IMG/VR virus record: IMGVR_UViG_3300030106_002336
Location: 1 to 28,300 of that record
Length of the DNA: 28,300 nt
Origin: a virus
Reading direction: 5' to 3' (one strand)
Of the stretch, positions 9,201 through 14,564 are shown piece by piece. Every line of letters begins with the position of its first letter. Within the stretch, counting starts at the first letter, position 1. The notes beneath the pieces are model-generated. The model searched no databases. It was not told the origin of the DNA and worked only from the letters and a program-made list of their open reading frames with translations. A program made the translations under genes and the position numbers.

Positions 9201-10228
9201 TAGCAAATGCATTTAGAGCATTAACTTTACAAGAAAAAGAAAAAAATCCTTTTGTATCTTTAGTGGGTAGAGGCAAATTAAGACCACAATTTTTTGAAGG
9301 AGGGGAAGTTAATGTTCCTTTTGTTAGAGATGAGCCTGAAAATAGAATAGACCCTTTTACAGGAGAACCTTATGCAGCTCAATCTGACATAACAAATGAC
9401 TCTATTAAACGAGAATCAACTGCAGAACAAATGGAAAGATTAGGTTTTTCTGAAGGCAGAAATCCTAATATTATTAATTTACAATTTTTACAAAAATATC
9501 ATAATAAAAATTTTACGGATGTAGATGAATTTAAAGGAACTTTAGATAAAGAATTAAAAGGACAAACAGTTTCTATGAGATTAGGTACTTTTGGAATAGA
9601 TGGTAAAACTTATATTCTACCTACCTATGCAAAAGGTATTGGTAAAATATTGCCTGTAGAAACATTTATGCAAGATATTAGAGATGGTAAAATAATTGGA
9701 TATAAAACTAAAGATGAAGCTGAAAAACAATTATCAATTTTAAGAAGTACAATTCTTAATAAAGAAAGGACAGGTTTTGCTAATGGTGGAGAATACGACT
9801 CAAAAAATGTTATTGATGATTTAAGTAAACAATTTATGAATCCTAAAGAGCAAAGAAACTTTGAAGCTGATGCAGCTGAAAGTTTAAATAAATTAGTAAG
9901 TGAACAAAGATTACCAGAAGAATATAAATTAAATATTACAGGAAGCAGAAATAAAGTTAGATATGTTGAGGGAAGTAATGATGCTTTTAATGCTTTAAAA
10001 CATTACAACTTAGGAATAAAATATGGCGATAGTGTTATAGGAACTACCCTTATAAATGCAAGGGAAGTTGGTCAAATACTAACACAAGGTCGATTTCTTG
10101 ACTCGGCTCAAGATATTCAAAATAATATAAAAGGTATAGCTTTTCTGCGTGAAGCTAAAGGAAACAAACAAGAAGCTTTAATGTTGGCTTTAAATGATAT
10201 TGAAAAAAGATACAAAACAAATAAATGA
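6296..10228 (+). CDS. giant internal virion/ejection protein (1310 aa)
   Basis: The largest gene in the window. Residues about 105-220 contain Gly/Ala-rich hydrophobic stretches (DPTLLLAAVTTPLTGGTSLA and SAALGALTGALFGGLAQR) that could insert in a membrane. The middle has the segment VEDYFPRQWDRNAI (about residue 385), a motif style seen in large phage virion proteins. A second hydrophobic/helical domain lies at about 560-900. The C-terminal third carries two Gly-Gly-Glu turns (FFEGGEVNVPF near residue 1003 and FANGGEYDS) and a small globular domain to the end. No transglycosylase catalytic motif was found. Length and place at the end of the virion cluster match the T7 gp16 position. Function inferred, not proven. 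No clear ribosome site precedes ATG 6296. The stop overlaps the next ATG by ATGA. Confidence 0.7.
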   Translation: MGITYKSTLTPSTPSLTRGKYTLDDLEQDEEFLEVSERFLESIGEKSDDVFEFLRDSDFNLYSGMQRAMQSGKFNEQQKKDYSYLRKKFDGADVGSLKQWVELIKDGSIDVVTDPTLLLAAVTTPLTGGTSLAARQGITTALNQGSKLVATNSLKDVGKKQALKTAGIISAEASAWTGFDNHFRQNTELNVGLRKQYSNPELVGSAALGALTGALFGGLAQRNLLFNSKMNRYYSDDEFRKEAGNELLFKARKLGDTLKARTIGSATSILDTISEFSPSAKKLGQTIREDFEKKFLQRTRKKLDFSYGEDLDFRRGNYFLDFDAALKPVRKAGTISPENEQGILKILRGDNPTNYNKEVQQTAKNLRKFFDNILKDAEDAGLSVGKVEDYFPRQWDRNAISKNPELFKQKLVDNKIVSSKEVDDVVEGMLNKNNELYAPHSILLTQARKFQNLKDNEFSEFLTNDLVEVATNYYMNAARMIEHKNSFLLAGKASKLRPTRIVGSEDEVLAFHRKSNEEQFTERFIDNIDKELKAVRGKGLTKRDKQKILNLYKSVTGQVEYFNSGAMQGAYDAMKLANSMAYLPLASVSSLTEGFLPLIKGNPTKSTQKVLEALKEGNKIFIQDIPGILRLKHKMSTSQIQKELNSVFIGMDEAISESTNRLSGEGLQNEFFKKIGRGFFRFNFLTPWTKTVELGSFNVGKDLILDNLTKLNNFKKQGINISSDTAPMRVQNLKGELFDLGIDVNKGISWLNKGANIEDNFYTNNVVRGAGRFVRTIILPTARERAKIPTLMTNPKIDILTQFLRYPTVFSNTVLKNFARDAIQNPAANAPRVTAFAIMATTLALQTNYWRSSKENRDKIDQDGFSNRDILKAFQRVGLLGPIEYGVRFGDALNVGKNPAIAASNLGGPIFGDFAGHLIYNRGLLETYGAGKIPGVATQNIIERYTGVNPYAPIKQGAKKIDKKISEGIANAFRALTLQEKEKNPFVSLVGRGKLRPQFFEGGEVNVPFVRDEPENRIDPFTGEPYAAQSDITNDSIKRESTAEQMERLGFSEGRNPNIINLQFLQKYHNKNFTDVDEFKGTLDKELKGQTVSMRLGTFGIDGKTYILPTYAKGIGKILPVETFMQDIRDGKIIGYKTKDEAEKQLSILRSTILNKERTGFANGGEYDSKNVIDDLSKQFMNPKEQRNFEADAAESLNKLVSEQRLPEEYKLNITGSRNKVRYVEGSNDAFNALKHYNLGIKYGDSVIGTTLINAREVGQILTQGRFLDSAQDIQNNIKGIAFLREAKGNKQEALMLALNDIEKRYKTNK

Positions 10229-10470
10229 TATTATACACTGAAAAACAACTTGACCAAGCTTGGCATTCTGATTGTAAAAGAAGAACACTAAATGATAAGC
10301 CTTGGTTATCAAGAGAAAACTATAGACAACTTTTTGAAGGTTGTTTAGATTTTAAAGTAGCAGGAATGCATCAAGAAAGTAAATATTATTTAAAAACTTT
10401 TGATGTTCATATACCAAAACATATTTTAGAAACAATAGACGAAACAATAACTGTAGAATCAGAGGAGTAA
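10225..10470 (+). CDS. small conserved-type hypothetical protein (81 aa)
   Basis: Starts within the last codons of the giant virion gene (ATGA overlap), so it is probably translated by coupling. The product is soluble, with aromatic and charged residues (MILYTEKQLDQAWHSDCKRR) and a DVHIPKHILETIDETI segment, ending acidic. No motif recognised. It sits between the ejection protein and the holin-like gene, so a late role (virion assembly or lysis) is likely. The next ATG is 1 nt after its stop, behind GAGGAG. Confidence 0.65.
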   Translation: MILYTEKQLDQAWHSDCKRRTLNDKPWLSRENYRQLFEGCLDFKVAGMHQESKYYLKTFDVHIPKHILETIDETITVESEE

Positions 10471-10471
10471 G

Positions 10472-10906
10472 ATGGGATTCCCTTTTGAAATAATAACAAT
10501 GTTAGCATCTACTTTATTAAGTAGTGTACTTAGCCTATGGTCAGAAAGTAGAAAAGCTAAACAACAAGAACAAATGGCTCTAATAACTAGAGGCAAATTT
10601 CAACTAAAAGCTATTGATGCAGCTCGTAATGTTAAGAGCCAAGGCTTTCAATGGACAAGACGAATCATAGCTTTAGTTTCTGTTTTTGCTATAGTAGTTT
10701 TCCCAAAACTCGTAGCAGTATATTACCCAGAAGTTTCAGTTACTGTAGGATATACAGAGTTCAGACCCGGATTCTGGTTCTTTACCAGTGACGAGGAAGT
10801 ATTCAAGTGGGTAACTTTTAAAGGTTTAGTAATAACACAACTAGATACAAACCTAGTATCAGCGATTATAGGAATGTATTTTGGTGGTAGCCTAGTAAGA
10901 AGATAA
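10472..10906 (+). CDS. putative holin, 3-TM type (144 aa)
   Basis: Three hydrophobic segments are visible, at about residues 5-23 (FEIITMLASTLLSSVLSL), 65-86 (RRIIALVSVFAIVVFPKLVA) and 126-141 (LVSAIIGMYFGGSL). A basic, Gln-rich cytoplasmic-type helix lies between the first two and a Tyr/Phe/Trp-rich loop between the last two. This layout resembles the three-TM holins of phages and gene-transfer agents (GTA_holin_3TM style). It sits at the end of the late operon, followed by two tiny membrane proteins. No endolysin is present in the window. The ribosome site GAGGAG precedes ATG 10472. The holin assignment is by topology and context. Confidence 0.55.
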   Translation: MGFPFEIITMLASTLLSSVLSLWSESRKAKQQEQMALITRGKFQLKAIDAARNVKSQGFQWTRRIIALVSVFAIVVFPKLVAVYYPEVSVTVGYTEFRPGFWFFTSDEEVFKWVTFKGLVITQLDTNLVSAIIGMYFGGSLVRR

Positions 10907-11025
10907 TGGATGATTTTAAAAAGGTTGTACTAGCCTTTCTAGTATCTTTTTGTTTTTTATTAGGATGGTTTATTGGTAAACTTATACTTTTATTTTACTA
11001 TATATTTTTTTCACACTTTAGATAA
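10906..11025 (+). CDS. tiny single-TM protein (39 aa)
   Basis: The ATG overlaps the holin-like gene stop as TAATG. The product starts MDDFKKVVLAFLVSF and is nearly all hydrophobic from residue 8 to 36, with a Gly-Trp in the middle, ending SHFR. It is one or two membrane helices. It may be a lysis accessory (antiholin or spanin-like) judging by position, but there is no lipobox or other diagnostic feature. Its own stop overlaps the next small ORF the same way. Confidence 0.5.
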   Translation: MDDFKKVVLAFLVSFCFLLGWFIGKLILLFYYIFFSHFR

Positions 11026-11105
11026 TGGATGATTGCAGAGAAAAACTTGAGATAACACTTTTATGCCTTGTATTTTTAGGTATGTTAATTGCGTTGTCAG
11101 CTTGA
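11025..11105 (+). CDS. tiny single-TM protein (26 aa)
   Basis: TAATG-coupled to the preceding gene and beginning with the same MDD. It reads MDDCREKLEITLLCLVFLGM and ends LIALSA, so it is a short N-terminal polar part and one membrane helix. The stop (TGA 11103-11105) lies inside the -35 box of the hsp20 promoter. It is short enough to be accidental. The support is double translational coupling and the hydrophobic pattern. Confidence 0.35.
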   Translation: MDDCREKLEITLLCLVFLGMLIALSA

Positions 11106-11130
11106 CAAATTTGTAAAATAATAGTATAAT
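11102..11130 (+). promoter_or_regulatory. consensus sigma70-type promoter for hsp20
   Basis: TTGACA at 11102-11107 and TATAAT at 11125-11130 are separated by exactly 17 nt. Both hexamers match the bacterial consensus perfectly. Transcription should start near 11137, which gives a leader of about 56 nt before the hsp20 ATG. This makes hsp20 independent of the late virion operon upstream. Confidence 0.85.
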
Positions 11131-11136
11131 AAAAAG

Positions 11137-11195
11137 AGCAATAGGGCAAAAAGCATATTGCATAATTTAACTTGCTTAATAAGGAGTAAAATATG
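11137..11195 (+). promoter_or_regulatory. ROSE-like RNA thermometer in the hsp20 leader
   Basis: Two hairpins fit this leader. Hairpin 1 pairs GCAATA 11138-11143 with TATTGC 11156-11161 around a 12-nt loop. Hairpin 2 buries the ribosome site: 11170-11173 ACTT and 11175-11177 CTT pair with 11181-11187 AAGGAGT around a 3-nt loop (11178-11180), with G11174 bulged and one U-G pair (11173/11184). Beyond one A-A mismatch, 11165-11168 pairs with 11189-11192, so the stem ends directly at the ATG (11193). The anti-SD strand contains UUGCU with its G bulged opposite AGGA. That is the known hallmark of ROSE elements upstream of proteobacterial ibpA/hsp20 genes. Heat would melt the stem and free the SD. 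Function inferred from sequence and pairing. Confidence 0.7.
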
Positions 11196-11624
11196 ACAAG
11201 TAAATTTCTTTTGGATTTAACACATCCATCTTTTAGCAAATCCTTAATCGGATTTGATTCGTTATTCAATGAGCTATCTAAGTTACAAAATTTAGATAGA
11301 GAATCTAATAGTTCTTATCCACCTTATAATCTTTATAGGGATGGTGAAATATATACAATAGAAATGGCAATGGCAGGTTTGTCTTCCAAAGATATTGATA
11401 TTGAATTAAAAGAAAGGGTATTGACTATTTCTTATGAAAAGAAAAATGATGATAATGATATAGCTGTCCATAAAGGTCTAGCTAATCGTTCATTTAGAAG
11501 AAGTTTTAATTTAGCAGAAGATATTGTTGTTAATAAAGCTTCACTAAAAAATGGATTACTTTCTATAGTTTTAGAAAAAATTATACCTGAAGATAAAAAA
11601 CCTATCAAAATAAAGGTATCTTAA
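11193..11624 (+). CDS. hsp20: small heat-shock protein Hsp20/IbpA family (143 aa)
   Basis: Alpha-crystallin-type ATP-independent chaperone that binds unfolding proteins. The N-terminal arm (1-40) includes GFDSLFNEL, the IbpA-like start of the family. The domain begins PPYNLYRDGEIYTIEMAMAG (about 43-62), continues through strands with KGLANRSFRRSFNLAE (about 91-106) and has the conserved NGLLSIVLEK (G-x-L) near residue 120. It ends with the family I-x-I anchor as IKIKV. Length is normal for IbpA. The gene has its own perfect promoter and a leader that can hide its ribosome site, so it is likely heat-controlled. sHSPs are known in marine T4-like cyanophages. Here one stands alone between late and middle genes and may protect virion or host proteins during infection. 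Confidence 0.93.
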   Translation: MTSKFLLDLTHPSFSKSLIGFDSLFNELSKLQNLDRESNSSYPPYNLYRDGEIYTIEMAMAGLSSKDIDIELKERVLTISYEKKNDDNDIAVHKGLANRSFRRSFNLAEDIVVNKASLKNGLLSIVLEKIIPEDKKPIKIKVS

Positions 11625-11631
11625 TTTTAAT

Positions 11632-11724
11632 ATGAATAAAAAAGAAAAAATATTTTTATACTTTAATATAATTTTATTATGGGCTGTTGTAATATGGTCT
11701 TTTTATTTTTTATTTATAGCATAA
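11632..11724 (+). CDS. tiny single-TM protein downstream of hsp20 (30 aa)
   Basis: ATG 11632, seven nt after the hsp20 stop, runs to TAA 11722-11724. The product starts MNKKEKIFLYFNIILLWAVV, a Lys-rich cytoplasmic start and one membrane helix with two Trp. No convincing ribosome site, so coupling to hsp20 is needed. It ends right at the terminator, so it is probably the last gene of the hsp20 transcript. Function unknown. Confidence 0.4.
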   Translation: MNKKEKIFLYFNIILLWAVVIWSFYFLFIA

Positions 11725-11750
11725 AATAAAAAAAGCCCTCGAAAGAGGGC
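11722..11750 (-). terminator. intrinsic terminator, GNRA-loop hairpin
   Basis: GCCCTC 11735-11740 and GAGGGC 11745-11750 form a perfect 6-bp stem around a GAAA tetraloop. Read on the minus strand the hairpin is followed by a long T-rich tract (A-run at 11722-11734 on +), a textbook terminator for the leftward middle operon. On the + strand it is followed by a weaker T/C stretch (11753-11760), so it may also stop the hsp20 transcript. It marks the junction of the convergent units. Confidence 0.85.
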
Positions 11751-11793
11751 AATTCTTTCTCTCAGGCTCTCAGAGGCTGTCTAACAAAAATCA

Positions 11794-11839
11794 TAAGATA
11801 TTCGACTCCTACTATTCCTAATAGTAAAAGAATGTCTTA
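11794..11839 (+). other. long stem-loop in the convergent intergenic region
   Basis: TAAGATATTC 11794-11803 pairs with GAATGTCTTA 11830-11839 (10 bp, one U-G pair that is valid only in + strand RNA). Inside it ACTATT 11811-11816 pairs with AATAGT 11820-11825 around CCT. A smaller alternative, AGAAT 11829-11833 with ATTCT 11846-11850, overlaps. The element lies between the terminator and the last minus-strand gene. It could be a backup end for + transcripts, a transcript-end stabiliser or a small RNA. Confidence 0.4.
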
Positions 11840-11873
11840 GAAACGATTCTATGAGGTCAATTTTTTTAAAAAG

Positions 11874-12095
11874 TTAATTTTTTAAAGCATTTATCTCATT
11901 TTCTATATGATGATGTATTTTATCTATTTTAGTTCTACCTTCTCTAATTATTGTTTGAATAACTCTTAAATCATGTCCAGAGAAAACTTTATCAGCATGT
12001 TCATAAGGCAATCCTGATATTTCTCTAACTAATTTTCCAGAGGTGTCAAACAATATTCTGTAAGATAGAATGTTTGCTTCTTGGTTATTATCCAT
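11874..12095 (-). CDS. hypothetical protein (73 aa), last gene of the middle operon
   Basis: Soluble protein starting MDNNQEANILSYRILFDTSG and ending in a His-rich helix (KIDKIHHHIENEINALKN). The centre has a short VFSGHDLRVIQTIIREGRT helix pair. No known motif recognised. The ATG follows the upstream stop by 1 nt, so translation is probably coupled. The terminator lies about 120 nt downstream, so this is the 3'-most gene of the leftward transcript. Confidence 0.6.
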   Translation of the reverse strand: MDNNQEANILSYRILFDTSGKLVREISGLPYEHADKVFSGHDLRVIQTIIREGRTKIDKIHHHIENEINALKN

Positions 12096-12096
12096 T

Positions 12097-12393
12097 TTAT
12101 ATAAGTTGATTTATTAAATTATTAATTAATAAAGATAAACCGACAGCATTTAATATTATTAATGCTCTATCTTTCCACATTAAGCCAACAACTAACCAAG
12201 CACTAACTCCTGTTATAGATAATAGTAAATCGGTATAAATCATACCATCTACTCCTCGCATGGACATAGCAACTAATATTAGTATACTACCTGCCCATTT
12301 GATATACCAAGATATATCTCCTTTTGGTGTTGCTGACTTAAATATTCTTTTAGAATTTAGTAATTCTTTACTGTCAAACTTTTGTTTACTCAT
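12097..12393 (-). CDS. 3-TM small membrane protein, DUF6552-like (98 aa)
   Basis: After a polar N-terminus, three hydrophobic stretches are visible: IKWAGSILILVAMSM, MIYTDLLLSITGVSAWLVVG and ALIILNAVGLSLLINNLI. The central WLVVGLMWKDRALI pattern reminds me of the DUF6552-type membrane proteins found in phages and Rhodobacterales, an assignment from memory. I chose the ATG at 12393, which overlaps the end of nrdB. A TTG nine nt upstream is the alternative. Role unknown. It lies next to nrdB and downstream of a cytochrome c and a second membrane protein. Confidence 0.6.
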   Translation of the reverse strand: MSKQKFDSKELLNSKRIFKSATPKGDISWYIKWAGSILILVAMSMRGVDGMIYTDLLLSITGVSAWLVVGLMWKDRALIILNAVGLSLLINNLINQLI

Positions 12394-13366
12394 TGTTTTC
12401 AATATTAGAAAAAGTTACTAAATCTTGTTTACCTCTTAATCCTGCTTTCATGTAAGTAGTTGCCCTACCTTCAAAGAAGTTTTGATGTTCTATGCCCATA
12501 ACTTCATCTAACCAAGGTAAAGGGTTATCTTTTTGATTATAGTTAGGTTTTAACCCTAGCTGTAATAATCTTCTGTCTGCAATGTATCTGTTGTATTTAT
12601 ACATATCTTGTTTAGTAAGTCCTTCAATGTCGCCCATCTCAAATACTAAATCTAAAAACTTATCCTCAAGTTCAACCATTTGTCTACAGATGTCGTAAAG
12701 CTCTTTCTTAAAATCATCTGTCCATATTTCTATGTTCTCTTGAATAAACTCTCTAAATAGTTTAGTCATAGCTTCAACATGCATTGACTCATCACGAATA
12801 GAATATGTTACAATCTGACCCATACCTTTCATTTTACCAAATCTAGGAAAGTTTAACAGTATTGCAAAACTACTAAATAATTGTAGTCCTTCTGTAAATG
12901 CAGAATAAACTGCTAAAGTTTTAGCAATAGTTTCTCTTTTAGCTTTCTTGGGTTTAAAGTTACCAACATAATCATGTTTATCAGCCATCTCTTCATAATC
13001 AGCAAAAGCTTTATACTCAACATCTGGCATACCAACTGTATCTAGTAGTAAAGAATATGCATGTTGATGTATTGATTCCATATTAGCAAAAGAACTCATC
13101 ATCATTCTAGCTTCTGGTTTTTTGAATATAGGCATATACTTATCTATATATCCTGCACCAACATCTACATCTGATTGTGTGAATAATCTAAATATTTGTG
13201 TCAGTAGATTTTTTTCATTGTCTGATAAGTCTTGCCAATCTTTTACATCTGTATGTAAAGGTACAGACTCAGGCATCCAATGCATTTGATTTTGTAAAAA
13301 GTAGTAATCGAACATCCAAGGATATTCAAAAGGTTTGTAGTATTCTCTAGTTGTTAATAAACTCAT
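12386..13366 (-). CDS. nrdB: class I ribonucleotide reductase, beta (radical) subunit NrdB (326 aa)
   Basis: Small subunit of aerobic RNR, which makes the radical needed by NrdA to reduce ribonucleotides to dNTPs. All key residues are visible by alignment to E. coli R2: iron ligands D66, E97, H100, E159, E193 and H196 (motifs NMESIHQHAY, TEGLQLF, RDESMH) and the radical tyrosine Y104. The C-terminal tail is acidic (FSNIENNE), as needed to bind NrdA, though without the usual final Phe/Leu. Length is slightly below the E. coli protein and normal for phage NrdB. In the same operon as nrdA but separated from it by four small genes including a cytochrome c. Start overlaps the upstream gene's end (ATGA). 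Confidence 0.95.
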   Translation of the reverse strand: MSLLTTREYYKPFEYPWMFDYYFLQNQMHWMPESVPLHTDVKDWQDLSDNEKNLLTQIFRLFTQSDVDVGAGYIDKYMPIFKKPEARMMMSSFANMESIHQHAYSLLLDTVGMPDVEYKAFADYEEMADKHDYVGNFKPKKAKRETIAKTLAVYSAFTEGLQLFSSFAILLNFPRFGKMKGMGQIVTYSIRDESMHVEAMTKLFREFIQENIEIWTDDFKKELYDICRQMVELEDKFLDLVFEMGDIEGLTKQDMYKYNRYIADRRLLQLGLKPNYNQKDNPLPWLDEVMGIEHQNFFEGRATTYMKAGLRGKQDLVTFSNIENNE

Positions 13367-13584
13367 TCATCCTCCTCTGTAAAATATGTGTTTAAAACTT
13401 CAAGCTTGTCATGGTAATCTGCCATATATCCAAGTTCTTTTTCCATAGTTTCCATAATATCAGAATGCTCTCCTACTCCGACACTTTTATGTAGATAGTT
13501 TTCTACATTCATTCTATGTTTATGTAATTGTCCTGTAAAGTATTGTCTTAATACATCTATACTTATGTTTCTAAAATCATCCAT
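13363..13584 (-). CDS. hypothetical protein (73 aa)
   Basis: Soluble, helical and acidic, starting MDDFRNISIDVLRQYFTGQL, with His-rich middle helices (HKHRMNVENYLHKSVGVGEH) and ending EEDE. The alternating pattern suggests a two-helix hairpin. No family recognised. Translationally coupled on both sides: its ATG is 1 nt after the cytochrome stop and its stop overlaps the nrdB ATG. Confidence 0.65.
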   Translation of the reverse strand: MDDFRNISIDVLRQYFTGQLHKHRMNVENYLHKSVGVGEHSDIMETMEKELGYMADYHDKLEVLNTYFTEEDE

Positions 13585-13585
13585 A

Positions 13586-14026
13586 CTATTCTAATTCATT
13601 CTCTATAAAATCAGCTAAAGTGTTTATATCTGCATCAGATAAAATACTAGCTTGACTCCACATTGTAGAACTCATTCCTCCTCTAGTTTCTTTGTTCCTA
13701 TACTGTGTTAATGCTTCAATAATATAATCCTCATCTTTACCAATTAAAGATGGGAAAGCTCCTACTCCTTGTCCATTTTGTCCATGACAAGCAGCACAAC
13801 CACCCCACAAACCTCTAATACTTGAGTAAGGGTCTGCTAATGCTTGTTCATTTTTTTCTTCTAGTTGTTCTAATAAAGAGCCATGTTCTTTAATGTAATT
13901 ATCATAACACTCATCATAACATCCTTGTACTCGACTATATCCTTTATATTCAAGATTAGTTGTTATATAATACATAATAGATGCTAAGAATGTTATAATT
14001 AATATTATGAATTTTAAATCGTTCAT
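13586..14026 (-). CDS. membrane-anchored class I cytochrome c (146 aa)
   Basis: Haem-binding electron carrier, predicted to sit in the periplasm on an N-terminal anchor (hydrophobic residues about 5-21, no cleavage site obvious). The haem motif C77-A-A-C80-H81 begins a normal small cytochrome c fold: GGCAACHGQNGQGVGAFPSL, then the C-terminal MWSQASILSDADINTLADFI pattern, where M118 or M122 would be the sixth iron ligand. Two extra Cys (C36, C40) lie in the linker. Haem attachment would need the host Ccm system. It overlaps the upstream membrane protein gene by 4 nt and is inside the RNR operon. A cytochrome c in a phage is unusual. It may keep or divert respiratory electron flow during infection (inference). 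Confidence 0.9.
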   Translation of the reverse strand: MNDLKFIILIITFLASIMYYITTNLEYKGYSRVQGCYDECYDNYIKEHGSLLEQLEEKNEQALADPYSSIRGLWGGCAACHGQNGQGVGAFPSLIGKDEDYIIEALTQYRNKETRGGMSSTMWSQASILSDADINTLADFIENELE

Positions 14027-14418
14027 GCTTCTTTATCTAAGTTCCATTTAGCTCTTTTTTCGTAGTTAGGTTTAGATATTTTATTCCAAAACCTTTTTCT
14101 TTCTGTATCGCTTTTTAAATTAACATACCATTTATGTCCATCTCTTTCAGCATCTAAAAATATGGCTCTTGTAAAAAGTAAAGGTATTATTATAGAGCAA
14201 TGTATAGCAAAAGATAAAATACTATTGTAGCCATACCAACCTAGATAATAAGTTGCTACTAATCCAAAAAAGAAAGACCATACTGTAAATAGTATTAAAG
14301 TAAAGTAAGCTTGAATAGATGGTTCAGGAATATATTTAAGTGGATTATATCTATTATCCATAACTAACTTCCAACACTCATCAATCCAAAACATAAATTG
14401 TAATATTTTATTTTTCAT
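14023..14418 (-). CDS. two-TM membrane protein paired with cytochrome c (131 aa)
   Basis: Starts MKNKILQFMFWIDECWKLVM, an amphipathic, Trp-rich segment, then two membrane helices at about 37-60 (YFTLILFTVWSFFFGLVATY) and 68-90 (LSFAIHCSIIIPLLFTRAIF), then a basic, Trp-rich cytoplasmic tail ending WNLDKEA. No haem or metal motif besides single His/Cys in helix 2. The ATGA overlap with the cytochrome c gene suggests that the two products are made together, and it might be the membrane partner of the cytochrome. Family unknown to me. Confidence 0.7.
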   Translation of the reverse strand: MKNKILQFMFWIDECWKLVMDNRYNPLKYIPEPSIQAYFTLILFTVWSFFFGLVATYYLGWYGYNSILSFAIHCSIIIPLLFTRAIFLDAERDGHKWYVNLKSDTERKRFWNKISKPNYEKRAKWNLDKEA

Positions 14419-14564
14419 CCTTGTCCTCTATATTTTTTAAAACTTCTTCTATAATTTTTATTCATGGTAGAAGTTGCTAAATTTCTTCTACCTTGACTTG
14501 TTTTCTTACCTCTAACACCTGTAACTGGTGTGTGACTATTTGTTGTACTCCACTTAGCTGCCAT
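14415..14564 (-). CDS. tiny basic protein (49 aa)
   Basis: Fills the space between nrdA and the 131-aa gene exactly: its ATG overlaps the nrdA stop (TAATG) and its TGA overlaps the next ATG. The sequence begins MAAKWSTTNSHTPVTGVRGK and is rich in Lys/Arg/Gly/Tyr (MNKNYRRSFKKYRGQG at the end), so it could bind nucleic acid. Both overlaps make it very likely a real gene. Family not recognised. Confidence 0.65.
   Translation of the reverse strand: MAAKWSTTNSHTPVTGVRGKKTSQGRRNLATSTMNKNYRRSFKKYRGQG

Noticed and set aside
11790-11850. tRNA gene or attP site in the convergent junction
   Set aside because: A TTCGACT T-loop-like string is present, but the flanking bases do not pair as a T-stem and no anticodon or acceptor stem could be built. 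No integrase gene is in the window.
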